Shown here: one piece after another, positions 18,471-27,312 of the stretch
How the letters are laid out: the number at the start of each line of letters is the position of its first letter
Numbering within the stretch: the stretch's first letter is position 1
Source: Actinomycetota bacterium
GTDB lineage: Bacteria > Actinomycetota > Rubrobacteria > Rubrobacterales > Rubrobacteraceae
Direction: 5' to 3'
Assembly (NCBI GenBank): GCA_902810695.1
Contig: CADDYV010000010.1
Coordinates: 1 to 64,000 of the forward strand
DNA length: 64,000 bases
Made by a program: the position numbers and the translations under genes
Notes under the pieces: model-generated
Database searches by the model: none
The model's input: only the letters and a program-made list of their open reading frames with translations
Told to the model about the DNA's origin: nothing

Positions 18471-19442
18471 ATGAAGGCGATCAGAGTCAACCAGCACGGC
18501 GGACCGGAAGTTCTCAGCTACGAGGATGTGCCCGTCCCTGAACCGGGAGAAGGCGAGGTGCGGGTGCGCCTGGCTGCTGCCGGAGTCAACTACATAGACA
18601 CCTACCGGAGATCGGGCCTCTATCCGACCGAGCCGCCGTTCACGCTTGGCTCCGAGGGGGCGGGCGAGGTAGACGCGGTGGGTGAAGGCGTCGAGGAGTT
18701 CTCCGTGGGAGACTACGTGGCGTGGGCGAGTGCGCCGGGCTCCTACGCCGAGTACGTCGTCGTTCCGGCGGAGAACCTCGTGCCGGTTAACGTTACGCTG
18801 GTCGAAGCAAGGGTAGCGGCGGCGGCGATGCTCCAGGGAATGACCGCCCACTACCTCACCCACAGCACCTTCCCGCTCGAAGAGGGTCACACTGCGCTCG
18901 TGCACGCCGCTGCGGGCGGGGTGGGACTTCTGCTGTGCCAGATGGCGAAGATGCGGGGTGCGACCGTGATCGGGACCGCAGGCACGGAGGAGAAAGCCAG
19001 GCTCGCCAGAGAAGCGGGGGCCGACGAGATGATCCTCTACACCGAGCAGGACTTCGTGGAGGAGACGAGGCGCATCACCGGCGGCGAGGGCGTTGATGTG
19101 GTCTACGATTCCGTGGGCAGGACGACCTTCGATGGGAGCCTAGACTGCCTCAAGATGCGAGGGTATATGGTCCTCTTCGGCCAGTCCAGCGGTCCCGTGC
19201 CGCCGGTGGACCTCCAGATCCTCAACCAGAAGGGCGGCCTCTTCGTCACCCGACCCTCGCTCGCCCACTACACCGCAACCCGCGAGGAGCTTCTGTGGCG
19301 GGCAGAGAGCATCCTCTCCTGGATCGGGCAGAACAACCTACAGGTACGCATCGGTGGGACCTACGCGCTCTCCGACGCCGCCCAGGCCCACCGCGACCTC
19401 GAAGGCCGCAAGACGACCGGCAAGCTGATCCTGATCCCGTAA
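18471..19442 (+). CDS. NADPH:quinone reductase-like zinc-independent MDR oxidoreductase
   Basis: The 323-residue protein belongs to the quinone oxidoreductase branch of medium-chain reductases. It shows [13 protein letters not shown] near the N-terminus, the [10 protein letters not shown] segment, the nucleotide-binding [17 protein letters not shown] and [18 protein letters not shown]. Zinc-ligand cysteines of alcohol dehydrogenases are absent. It reduces quinones or other carbonyls with NADPH. ATG 18471 follows GGAGGGAG. The next gene starts 3 bp after its stop, so the two form an operon. Confidence 0.93.
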   Translation: MKAIRVNQHGGPEVLSYEDVPVPEPGEGEVRVRLAAAGVNYIDTYRRSGLYPTEPPFTLGSEGAGEVDAVGEGVEEFSVGDYVAWASAPGSYAEYVVVPAENLVPVNVTLVEARVAAAAMLQGMTAHYLTHSTFPLEEGHTALVHAAAGGVGLLLCQMAKMRGATVIGTAGTEEKARLAREAGADEMILYTEQDFVEETRRITGGEGVDVVYDSVGRTTFDGSLDCLKMRGYMVLFGQSSGPVPPVDLQILNQKGGLFVTRPSLAHYTATREELLWRAESILSWIGQNNLQVRIGGTYALSDAAQAHRDLEGRKTTGKLILIP

Positions 19443-19444
19443 AG

Positions 19445-20470
19445 ATGAGGCTGAACGCGACTCTGGGCGTCGAAGCCAGCGCGCTCACGCAGGCACAAGA
19501 GGCGGCGAAAGCCGCCGAGTCTCTGGGGTTCGCCGGGCTGTGGACCAGCGAGACCAAGCACGACTCGTTCTTGCCGCTCGCGCTGGCCGCCGCGAGCACG
19601 CAGAGAGTAGACCTCGGGACCTCGGTTGCCATCGCCTTCTCCCGCTCGCCGATGGTCGTGGCCCAGCTCGCCTGGGATCTGCAGGCTCTCTCGAACGGCC
19701 GCTTCATCCTCGGACTCGGGACCCAGGTAAAAGCGCACATCGAGAGACGCTTCGGGATGCCGTGGGGCAGACCCGCCGCGAGGCTGCGCGAGTACATCCT
19801 GGCGCTACGGGAGATCTGGCACACCTTCCAGACGGGAGAACGCCTGAATTTCAGGGGCGAGTTCTACCGGCACACGCTCATGACCCCGTTCTTCAACCCC
19901 GGACCCATCGAGAACCCGGAGATCCCCATCTACATCGCCGGGGTCAACACCCGCCTCGCCCAGCTGGCCGGGGAGTGCTGCGATGGTTTCCACGTCCATC
20001 CTTTCCACACGCCGGAGTACGTGCGGCAGGTCGTAAAACCCGCCATCGCCGAAGGCGCGCAGGGAGAAGGCCGCGATCCCGAAGACGTGAAGCTCGCAAC
20101 CAGCGTCTTCGCCATCACAGGCGAGAGCCGGGAGGAGATCGAAGCCCGCCGCGAGGAGTTGCGCTCCCAGGTTGCCTTCTACGCCTCAACCCCGACCTAC
20201 CGCACCGTCCTGGAAGTCCACGACTGGGGAGAGGTTGGCGAAGGGCTCTCCCGCCTCGCCAGGAAGGGGAAGTGGGAGGAGATGCCGGAGCTCATCACCG
20301 ACGAGATGCTCTCCACGTTCGCCGTCGAGGGTGATGCTAGTGATATCGGGGCAGCTCTTCGGGAGCGGTACGAAGGGATCATGGACCGCATCGCCCTGTA
20401 TATGCCCTTCGTCCCTGGCGAGAGGGATGGGTTCTGGCGGAAGGTGATCGGGAGCGCGGGCAAAATCTGA
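19445..20470 (+). CDS. F420-dependent-type LLM class oxidoreductase (TIGR03617-like)
   Basis: This 341-residue luciferase-like monooxygenase-fold flavoprotein has segments characteristic of a predicted F420-using subgroup: FAGLWTSETKHDSFLPLALAA, SRSPMVVAQLAWDLQALSNGRFILGLGTQVKAHIERRFG, and IYIAGVNTRLAQLAGE. It would carry out hydride transfer on an unknown substrate. It starts 3 bp after the quinone reductase stop, so the two are co-transcribed and may act in the same redox conversion. Use of F420 is inferred from family, not proven here. Confidence 0.9.
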   Translation: MRLNATLGVEASALTQAQEAAKAAESLGFAGLWTSETKHDSFLPLALAAASTQRVDLGTSVAIAFSRSPMVVAQLAWDLQALSNGRFILGLGTQVKAHIERRFGMPWGRPAARLREYILALREIWHTFQTGERLNFRGEFYRHTLMTPFFNPGPIENPEIPIYIAGVNTRLAQLAGECCDGFHVHPFHTPEYVRQVVKPAIAEGAQGEGRDPEDVKLATSVFAITGESREEIEARREELRSQVAFYASTPTYRTVLEVHDWGEVGEGLSRLARKGKWEEMPELITDEMLSTFAVEGDASDIGAALRERYEGIMDRIALYMPFVPGERDGFWRKVIGSAGKI

Positions 20471-20544
20471 TAATTGCGACCGGAGGTAATATCTCCGGGG
20501 TATACTCATCTTGTGCAGCTAATGATGCCAGCCTGGTTCCGCGG

Positions 20545-22617
20545 ATGTTACTAGAAGAATGGGAAGCTACGCCTCTGGCGTCGCCGCTTGGCAGCGTCGA
20601 GGAAGCCGGAAAGTCAGGTGATTCCTGGACCCGGATCGAGGTGCCGGGCAACTGGCAGCTTCATCCCGCCTTCGCGGATCACGAGGGCTACGTGCTCTAC
20701 CGCTGCCGCTTCGGGCCGGTTTCTCCGCCTGAAGGAGGTATGCTCGCGCTGCGTTTCCGGGGTATCTACTACTCGGCGCGGGTATGGCTGAATGGAGAGT
20801 TTCTGGGGAGTCACGAGGGGTATTTCGCCCCGTTCGAGTTCGACTGCACGGATTTGGTGAACGAGAGTGCCGACAACAAGGTGCTGGTCGAGGTCTGCAG
20901 CCCGAACGAGCCCGACGAGAACGACCGCAACACGGTGGGCGGTGTGTGGAGCCGGTGGGACGGGATGGACCCGACCGTCAACCCCGGTGGGATTTTCAGG
21001 CCGGTGGAGGTGATCAGCAGCGGTCCGGTTCGCGTGCGCTTGCTCAGGGCCGAGGCGCACCCATCTGGTAACTGCCGGTTCGTGGCCCGCGTCTACTCGC
21101 GCGAGGCGAGGAGCATCACGCTGAAAGGGGTGGCACGACCGGTAGGATTCGAGGCTCCCTGGACGCAGTTCGAGAAGACTCTCCAGCTAGAGCCGGGAGA
21201 GACGCGGATGGAGATGCCCTTCTCCCTCAAGGAACCCAGGCTGTGGTGGACCTGGGATCGGGGGGAGCAGCCGCTGTATGAACTCAGGCTGAGTGGTCCT
21301 GAGATCGAGCGAAAGACGCGCTTCGGGGTGCGTTCGGTCGAGCTGCGTGGCTGGAACTTCTACCTCAACGGCGAGCGCATCTTCCTGCGCGGCACGAACT
21401 ACCTGCCCTCGGATGCCTACCCGGCGCGGGCTACCGAAAAGCTGTTCCGGGACGATGCCCGCCTCCTGCGCGATACCAACCTCAACGCCGTGCGGGTGCA
21501 CGCGCACGTGGCCGAGAAGGCATTCTACGATGCGTGCGACGAACTAGGGTTGCTCGTGCTGCAGGACTTTCCCCTGCAGTGGACGCACCACAAGAGGGTA
21601 CTGGAGTCTGCAGTAGAGCAGGCACAGGAGATGACCCGCCTGCTGCGCAGCCATCCGTCGGTGGGGCTGTACCTGGCGCACGATGAGCCCTTCTACGTGG
21701 TCCCTCCGAGAAAGTGGACCCTGCTGACGCTGGCGCGCACCGCCGTTGAGGTGGCGGCACCCCACTGGATGTTCTGGCAGCGGCGGGTGCTGGACCCTGC
21801 GGTGGTCAAAGCCATCCGCGAAGAAGATGACTCGCGCCCGATCATCGAGGCTGCCGGGCATCCTCTGACGACCAATCATCTCTACTTCGGCTGGTACTAC
21901 GGGGAGTTCCGGGATCTCGAACGCGCTATCCGCCTGTTCCCCGGACTCTCGCGCTTTCCGACCGAGTACGGAGCCCAGGCGCTCCCGGAACCGGAGTCGC
22001 TGGCGGAGATCTGGCCCGAAGGCAAGGATCCGGACTGGAAGACCCTCAACGCGAGATACTGCTTCCAGCCGAGGCGGATGAGGCGCTACGTCACCTGGAG
22101 AGGCGACTGGCGGGCCTACATCTGGGAGAGCCAGGACTACCAGGCAGAGCTCATAAAGCACGCCACGGAGCTTTTCCGGGTCAGGAAGTACCACCCTACC
22201 GGGGGCGCATTTCCTTTCATGTTCAACGACTCGGCGCCGGCCATCTCCTGGTCGGTGGTGGACTGGAGACGGCGCCCCAAGCGGGCCTACGCGGTGCTCC
22301 AGGCGGTGATGCGACCGGTGATCATCTGCGCCCGATACCCTAAGAAGCGTTACCCTGCCGGTGAAGAGATGGATCTTCCAATATTCGTGGTAAACGATCT
22401 GCGGCGCTGGCTCCAGGAAACGGGATGGGGTTGGGAGCTTAGGCAGGATGGAGACCTGATCGCCAGCGACTCGGGGGAGTCGCATGTCCCGCCAGACTCC
22501 GTGGTAGAGGTTGGAAGAGTTCGCGCCCGGCTTTCCGGGACGGGACGCTACGAGCTGGTTCTGAAGCTCTCCGGGGAGCAGGAGGCTTCCAACCGCTATG
22601 AGTTCCGTGTGGGCTAG
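20545..22617 (+). CDS. Glycoside hydrolase family 2 (beta-galactosidase/mannosidase/glucuronidase type)
   Basis: A 690-residue protein without an evident signal peptide. It has the GH2 sugar-binding jelly roll (IEVPGNWQLHP, RFRGIYYSARVWLNGEFLGSHEGYFAPFEFD), an Ig-like domain, then the TIM barrel opening with YLNGERIFLRGTNYLPSD. The acid/base glutamate is E381 in HPSVGLYLAHDEPF, where the common NE is replaced by DE. The nucleophile is E474 in RFPTEYGAQALPE. The DE rather than NE signature suggests a divergent subfamily; the sugar cleaved is not predictable. ATG 20545 is the only in-frame start near, with a poor ribosome-binding site. It converges with the glycosyltransferase, stop to stop. 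Confidence 0.87.
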   Translation: MLLEEWEATPLASPLGSVEEAGKSGDSWTRIEVPGNWQLHPAFADHEGYVLYRCRFGPVSPPEGGMLALRFRGIYYSARVWLNGEFLGSHEGYFAPFEFDCTDLVNESADNKVLVEVCSPNEPDENDRNTVGGVWSRWDGMDPTVNPGGIFRPVEVISSGPVRVRLLRAEAHPSGNCRFVARVYSREARSITLKGVARPVGFEAPWTQFEKTLQLEPGETRMEMPFSLKEPRLWWTWDRGEQPLYELRLSGPEIERKTRFGVRSVELRGWNFYLNGERIFLRGTNYLPSDAYPARATEKLFRDDARLLRDTNLNAVRVHAHVAEKAFYDACDELGLLVLQDFPLQWTHHKRVLESAVEQAQEMTRLLRSHPSVGLYLAHDEPFYVVPPRKWTLLTLARTAVEVAAPHWMFWQRRVLDPAVVKAIREEDDSRPIIEAAGHPLTTNHLYFGWYYGEFRDLERAIRLFPGLSRFPTEYGAQALPEPESLAEIWPEGKDPDWKTLNARYCFQPRRMRRYVTWRGDWRAYIWESQDYQAELIKHATELFRVRKYHPTGGAFPFMFNDSAPAISWSVVDWRRRPKRAYAVLQAVMRPVIICARYPKKRYPAGEEMDLPIFVVNDLRRWLQETGWGWELRQDGDLIASDSGESHVPPDSVVEVGRVRARLSGTGRYELVLKLSGEQEASNRYEFRVG

Positions 22618-23748
22618 CTATTCCAGACCTTGCAGGATAAGCTTTGCGGCTGAGAGGGCGGAGTGGGGGCGGTGCGCTCTCTGGGCGGCCTCGACCATCC
22701 GCTTTCTCAACGAGGAGCTCACGAGTATCCTGAGCGTCTGTCCGAGGACTTCCGAGGTATCCCGCGCTATAACCCCGGCCCCGTAGCGGACGATCGCGGC
22801 GGAGTTGTCCTCCTCGTTGCCGGGTATGGGCCGGTACAGGACCTGCGGCAGCCCGCAGGCCAGGGCCTCGGTGCAGGTCATGCCGCCGGGTTTGGTGACC
22901 AGCACGCTCGAAGCGTACATAAGCTCCCTTACCCTGTCGGTGAACCCGAGGCAGCAGATCGGGTAGTTCCAGCGGCGAGCGAGGCGCTCCAGCCGGATGC
23001 GCGTGCGATCATTCGTGCCGCAGAGGATGATCAGGCGCAGGGCGGTGCTGGCGTCGAGCAGCGAGATCGTTACCTCCTCCAGCGCACCGCCGCCCAGTCC
23101 GCCGCCCATCACCATCACTGCCGGAAGATCCTCGTGCCCGTCCGGTCCCGGAAGCCCAGCGAGCACGTCGCTGGCGTCCACCGGTTCCTCGAAGGCGGTA
23201 TCTATGGGGATGCCGGTGGCGTGGATAAGCTTTTCCGGGACTCCCAGCTTCGCGACCATCTCCGCCGCCCGCTCGTCGGCGACGACGTAGAGATCCAGAT
23301 TATCCGGGACCCCGATGGGGTGGGGGACGTAATCGGTCAGGACCACGGCGCAAAAAGCGGAAGGATGCTTCTGCTTGTAGCGTCCGAGAACTCCGCCGCC
23401 GTAGAAGTGGGGGGCCACAAGGACCTTTGCCCCGGTCTCACCAACGAGGCGCTCCAGCGCCCGCACTCCCGGTCTGCCCAGGTAGCGCGTGTAAACCTCC
23501 CGGCGTCCGCTGCCAGAGGTGCGGTACAGACGGCCGTAGGCTGCGGGCCAGATCTTTAGAGCTTCGAGGTAGGCGCGCCGGATCACCCGCTCTAGCGTTG
23601 GAGAGACCTCGCGCGGGAAGTCTACCGTGAGGCTTTGGAGTTCCGGTCTCAGGGAGCCGAACGCCTTCACCAGCGCGGCGCTGGCCCGCATGTGCCCGCT
23701 GCCGATGGTGCTGGAGAGTATCAGTATGTCCGCTTTTCTCCCGGCCAA
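22618..23748 (-). CDS. GT28/MGDG-synthase-like glycosyltransferase
   Basis: The 376-residue GT-B enzyme begins at TTG 23748 after GGGGGAAA. The N-terminal domain has LILSSTIGSGHMRAS, the G-x-G-H loop of MGDG synthase and UgtP-type diacylglycerol glucosyltransferases. The C-terminal domain has VMVMGGGLGGGALEE, LVTKPGGMTCTEALACGLPQVL and the PGNEEDN segment that contacts the nucleotide sugar. It probably transfers a hexose from a UDP-sugar to a lipid acceptor at the membrane. It is divergent from the metallophosphoesterase gene. Confidence 0.87.
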   Translation of the reverse strand: MAGRKADILILSSTIGSGHMRASAALVKAFGSLRPELQSLTVDFPREVSPTLERVIRRAYLEALKIWPAAYGRLYRTSGSGRREVYTRYLGRPGVRALERLVGETGAKVLVAPHFYGGGVLGRYKQKHPSAFCAVVLTDYVPHPIGVPDNLDLYVVADERAAEMVAKLGVPEKLIHATGIPIDTAFEEPVDASDVLAGLPGPDGHEDLPAVMVMGGGLGGGALEEVTISLLDASTALRLIILCGTNDRTRIRLERLARRWNYPICCLGFTDRVRELMYASSVLVTKPGGMTCTEALACGLPQVLYRPIPGNEEDNSAAIVRYGAGVIARDTSEVLGQTLRILVSSSLRKRMVEAAQRAHRPHSALSAAKLILQGLE

Positions 23749-23849
23749 GTTTCCCCCGGCTATGCTAGTCTCAGCGGGTTCAGGATACAACAGGTGCGAG
23801 GCATCAGCCTGTTGCAAGTTCTGCCCGCGCAGAATAGCCTTATGGAGAA

Positions 23850-25205
23850 GTGCGAGAGCTCTCCGAAGAAACGCTGGTCGTCTTCGTCTCCGATTCCCAT
23901 ATCGGGGGGGATCCAGGCTGCGACGGCTTCGAATCCCCAGAAGAACTAGAGTCCCTCTTTGAAGAGCTTGCCGCTTACGAGAACCCTGTCGAACTGGTAC
24001 TCGCCGGTGACTTCTTCGACCTGCTCCTGATCGGAGAACCCCCACCCCAAACCAACCGGGCCAGGCTCACCATAGAGCGCAAAGAGTATAAGAAGATGTT
24101 TGACTCCTTGAGACGCTTTGCCTCAAGAGAGAATCATCGGGTGATCTACCTGCCAGGAAACCACGATGCGGAAGTGTGGTGGAACCCCCAGGTGAGAGAG
24201 ACGTTAAGGAGAGAGGGGCTGGTTGAGGAGTTTTCGCTTTCGTATTTGGCATCTGTTGGGGGGTTCACCATCTACTCGGAGCATGGCAACCAGTTCGATA
24301 TCCCCAACTACGTCGAGGACTACAAAGAGCGGCTGGACACCCCGATCGGGCACCACGTCGTAACGGATTTTACCCGCCAGGTGGCTCCCATCGGACAGGT
24401 AACGCGGCATCTGGATCTCTCGCAGCTCAAGAACATCTATCCTCTGGGGGCGATCCCGCAGTGGATCGCGAGCAAGTATTTCTACGACGTTCTCGAAAGA
24501 GCTCTCGCGTTTCTCCTGGTTCCTTTCGTTCTGGTGTATATCGGCTACCGCGCGGTAGCCCTGTACCTCGACATCGAGCGCAGGCTCTCTCTTTCCTTCT
24601 CTCAGAGTTATCTGACGCTGCCACGGGTACACGACGCTTTCTCGGACTTTGCGGGGTTTCTGCTCGCCTCTCTGGTGCTCTTCGCGCTGATATTGTTTGT
24701 CTTGAGACGTGGGGTACGCAGACTGGTCTCCAACTTGTATCCCTGGAGATCCGTGGGGGAGAGGACTACCTCGCAGCGGCAGGCTATCGAAGAAGCCGTG
24801 CGTGAGAACAAACCCATGCCGATGCTTAGAGGGGAACACGATCCCATAGATGTCTTCGTCTCCGGGCATACGCACAGCCCGAGCCTCACGGCGGTAGAAC
24901 GCAAGGACGGCAGGGAGGCGGTGGTGGTGAACTCGGGGTGCTGGCTCAGGCAGCTCAGGCCGGTCGGTTCCTGGTTGAGGTGGCCTCCGGTGTTCGTCCC
25001 GAGGTTCGTGCTCACCCACGTGCGCGTGTTTTTACGGGGCTCGGTACTCCGCGTCGAGCTCTGGGAACGTCCCAAACCTGCTGCCGAGTCGCTGATGAAG
25101 GTCGAGCAACTGGCGAGCCTGGGAAAGAGGCCGAAACAGCCCCCCGCGGACGCCAAGCCGCGTGTGATATCCGCCCGTGAGATCCCGGCTCCCGACCAGC
25201 GTTAG
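23850..25205 (+). CDS. Membrane-anchored metallophosphoesterase
   Basis: This 451-residue calcineurin-like phosphoesterase shows the full dinuclear metal set: SDSHIGG, LAGDFFD, LPGNHDAEVW, IYSEHGNQFD and VSGHTHSP. Two hydrophobic helices (ALAFLLVPFVLVYIGYRAVALY and FAGFLLASLVLFALILFVL) interrupt the catalytic domain before the final GHTH motif, so the enzyme sits at the membrane with a hairpin insertion. Such proteins resemble UDP-diacylglucosamine pyrophosphatase (LpxH-like) folds, but the substrate is unknown. Start GTG 23850. The tail is Pro/Lys-rich. Confidence 0.88.
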   Translation: MRELSEETLVVFVSDSHIGGDPGCDGFESPEELESLFEELAAYENPVELVLAGDFFDLLLIGEPPPQTNRARLTIERKEYKKMFDSLRRFASRENHRVIYLPGNHDAEVWWNPQVRETLRREGLVEEFSLSYLASVGGFTIYSEHGNQFDIPNYVEDYKERLDTPIGHHVVTDFTRQVAPIGQVTRHLDLSQLKNIYPLGAIPQWIASKYFYDVLERALAFLLVPFVLVYIGYRAVALYLDIERRLSLSFSQSYLTLPRVHDAFSDFAGFLLASLVLFALILFVLRRGVRRLVSNLYPWRSVGERTTSQRQAIEEAVRENKPMPMLRGEHDPIDVFVSGHTHSPSLTAVERKDGREAVVVNSGCWLRQLRPVGSWLRWPPVFVPRFVLTHVRVFLRGSVLRVELWERPKPAAESLMKVEQLASLGKRPKQPPADAKPRVISAREIPAPDQR

Positions 25206-25211
25206 TCCGCT

Positions 25212-25790
25212 CTATCGCCGCTGGTAGGTGCCCATCAACCGCCCCTCGGCGAGAACGTGCCCCTGGATCGCTCCATCCAGGTCTTCCCTCGTCGTTCCCG
25301 CGCCGAGGTCGAGCGTCGTGTCGAGCGCGTAGATCTCGAAGAAGTAGCGGTGTGTCCCGCTCGGGGGACACGGACCCATATACCCGACCTTCCCGAAGCC
25401 GTTCACACCCTGCGCCGCCCCGTTCGGGAGCCTCTCCTGATCGGGGATATCCTCTGCTAGCTCCCTGGCATCCGGGGGCACGTTGAAGAGCACCCAGTGG
25501 ACGAACGTACCGCCCGGAGCGTCCGGGTCGTAGGTGACGAGCGCCAGGCTGCGGGTATCGTCGGGAACGGAGCTCCAGGAGAGCGGTGGGGAGATGTCCT
25601 GGCCGTCGCAGGTGTAGCGGGTGGGTATCGCAGACCCTTCTTCGAACGCCGGACTTTTGAGGTCTATCGCCATCTTTCCTCCCTTCGTCTGTCCCCGCGC
25701 GGTCGGCGTGGGCTTTTGATCGCGCCCCGTCCCGCACGCCGCAACGAGCAGGACCACAGCCGCCAGCCAGAGGAGGAGCTTGCGCTTCAT
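25212..25790 (-). CDS. YbhB/YbcL (PEBP-like) lipoprotein
   Basis: A 192-residue phosphatidylethanolamine-binding-protein-like domain with a lipoprotein leader (LLWLAAVVLLVAACG). Motifs are SPAFEEGSAIPTRYTCDGQDISPPLSW, ALVTYDPDAPGGTFVHWVLFNVP, YMGPCPPSGTHRYFFEIYALD. These form the anion-binding pocket of the family. Its role in bacteria is unresolved. The stop is 6 bp from that of the convergent phosphoesterase. Confidence 0.92.
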   Translation of the reverse strand: MKRKLLLWLAAVVLLVAACGTGRDQKPTPTARGQTKGGKMAIDLKSPAFEEGSAIPTRYTCDGQDISPPLSWSSVPDDTRSLALVTYDPDAPGGTFVHWVLFNVPPDARELAEDIPDQERLPNGAAQGVNGFGKVGYMGPCPPSGTHRYFFEIYALDTTLDLGAGTTREDLDGAIQGHVLAEGRLMGTYQRR

Positions 25791-25876
25791 TTAGTCTTTT
25801 TACCAGATCCACCAGCGGGGATTCGAATGCCGCCAACCGAGGCAAAAAGTGAGGCTATAGTCCTGCTTGGCGCGGG

Positions 25877-27025
25877 TTAGCGTGCCCTGATTCTTGCGGG
25901 GCTCTCCCAGCGCCCGCCGGGCTCCAGCCTGCGCGACTTGAAGTAGGCGAGCGCGAACAGCACCGACTCCAGGTATGCGACGGCCACGAAAGCCGGTAGC
26001 AGCAGGAGCGTCGAGGGACAGGACTTGCGATAGGCGTACAGCCCGGCGAAAACGAACATCTGCGCGAGCTGCCACCCGACCATCGCGGGCACCAGCCACA
26101 CGCCGATCGTGCCGCGCAGGAGCAGGTAGGCGATCAGGGCGACCACGGGCAGCACTGCGCTCCACACCCAGCAGAGTATCTGGAGGTTGTTGGTGATCGA
26201 AAACCAGTCCGTCTTCAGGAACATCCTGCGGTCCCGCATGGTTTGCCAGATACCGGGCCACCACCTGTCGTAGGTCTGCTTGAGGTAATCGCGGAAGGTC
26301 CGCGGCTCTTCTATGAGCGCGGGCGGCGTCTCGTGCAGGTACTTTATCTTGCCGAGGCCACCGTACCACACGTCACACAGCATCGAGAAATCATCGAGCA
26401 CGAGCCGCGGGGCCCTCTGCCAGTCTATGCCCGCCACCGCCTCCCTGCTCAGGAGGACGCTCGACCCTGGCAGGACGTTGATGACGTTCAGAATGTCCTG
26501 AGGGGTGCGGATGATGGCATTGTACAACCACATCACGAAACTCCTGTAAGCCACCCAAAAGTTGAAGGGAACCGGATGCGACTCGATGCGGCCCAGGACG
26601 AAGGCGACGCCCGGTTTAAGCTCCGGCTCCAGCGCGGCGATGTGGCCTGGCGTAAGCCAGGTGTCGGCGTCTAGCAAGAAGATCCCGTCGTAACGCTCCA
26701 CCAGCTTGAAGTGGTCTATGGCCTCCGCGAGCGCCAGGGCCTTGCCCCGGTTCTCGGTGGTCGTGTACACGTTGCCCTGCGTACAGAACCTGCCGATGTG
26801 GGCGGTGAGATCAGTGGAGCAGTTGTCGGCTATGTAGACGTTATCTGGCCCAACCTGCAAAACAGCGGCCTTGAGCGTCCTGTCCAGTATCCCTTCTTCA
26901 TTGTGAGCCGGAACGAGCACGGCTATGCGGCCCGGCCTTGCTCTCTCAGCCCGATGCTTGTCCGGGTAATCCAGAGACCCGCATCTCGATGATCTTCGAG
27001 GTGTATGATCTATGATCGTTCTCAT
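25877..27025 (-). CDS. Membrane glycosyltransferase family 2
   Basis: The 382-residue processive-type GT2 has IAVLVPAHNEEGILDRTLKA (nucleotide-sugar binding), FLLDADTW (DxD-like metal site), PGSSVLLSREAV and LVLDDFSMLCDV (the acceptor ED-type motif), then RWWPGIW, close to the Q/RxxRW motif. Three to four C-terminal membrane helices follow (LCWVWSAVLPVVALIAYLLL, AMVGWQLAQMFVFAGLYAY, LLLLPAFVAVAYLESVLFALAYF). It probably polymerises or transfers sugar across the membrane. The ATG at 27025 lacks a clear ribosome-binding site. Confidence 0.9.
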   Translation of the reverse strand: MRTIIDHTPRRSSRCGSLDYPDKHRAERARPGRIAVLVPAHNEEGILDRTLKAAVLQVGPDNVYIADNCSTDLTAHIGRFCTQGNVYTTTENRGKALALAEAIDHFKLVERYDGIFLLDADTWLTPGHIAALEPELKPGVAFVLGRIESHPVPFNFWVAYRSFVMWLYNAIIRTPQDILNVINVLPGSSVLLSREAVAGIDWQRAPRLVLDDFSMLCDVWYGGLGKIKYLHETPPALIEEPRTFRDYLKQTYDRWWPGIWQTMRDRRMFLKTDWFSITNNLQILCWVWSAVLPVVALIAYLLLRGTIGVWLVPAMVGWQLAQMFVFAGLYAYRKSCPSTLLLLPAFVAVAYLESVLFALAYFKSRRLEPGGRWESPARIRAR

Positions 27026-27127
27026 TGCGTACCATGAAGTTGAGTGATGCTATATTTATATAATTAGTATGTTTGCTTTTCAGATCGCATAAGAGTCAAG
27101 CGTACGATACCGGAAGGGGGACGTTTT

Positions 27128-27274
27128 ATGTACGGAGGGTTGCTCCCCGGCACCGGTGGCTTCTTTATAAATCCCCTGCGGGCGATATACATACTCATAG
27201 CCCTGGTCGCGTTTTGTGGCAGATGGTTGGCGCGTCGCAGGGCACGCAAGAGATCCAAAATGCATGACGAGTGA
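27128..27274 (+). CDS. 48-residue membrane microprotein with an LPGTG sorting-type motif
   Basis: ATG 27128 follows GGAAGGGGG at good spacing. The peptide reads MYGGLLPGTGG, a short linker, a hydrophobic helix (AIYILIALVAFCG) and a strongly basic tail (RRRARKRSK). LPxTG, helix and positive tail are the three parts of a cell-wall sorting signal, but only five residues precede the motif and there is no signal peptide. It may be a small membrane protein that matches by chance, or the exposed stub of a sortase substrate. An LPNTG protein and a sortase lie 20 kb away. Other frames here give no convincing product. An AT-rich promoter-like stretch (27045-27070) precedes it. Confidence 0.5.
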   Translation: MYGGLLPGTGGFFINPLRAIYILIALVAFCGRWLARRRARKRSKMHDE

Positions 27275-27312
27275 GGCCAAGGGGAGGGCCGGAGCCGAAA
27301 ACTTAGATACAC

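Noticed and set aside
25800-25850. tRNA-like GGGATTCGAA next to the glycosyltransferase gene
   Set aside because: Only the T-loop-like word is present; the flanking bases do not form the stem and no acceptor or anticodon arm can be drawn.
27073-27267. A 64-codon frame overlapping the LPGTG microprotein
   Set aside because: It has a TTG start without a ribosome-binding site and a protein without structure; the overlapping 48-codon frame has the better start signal.
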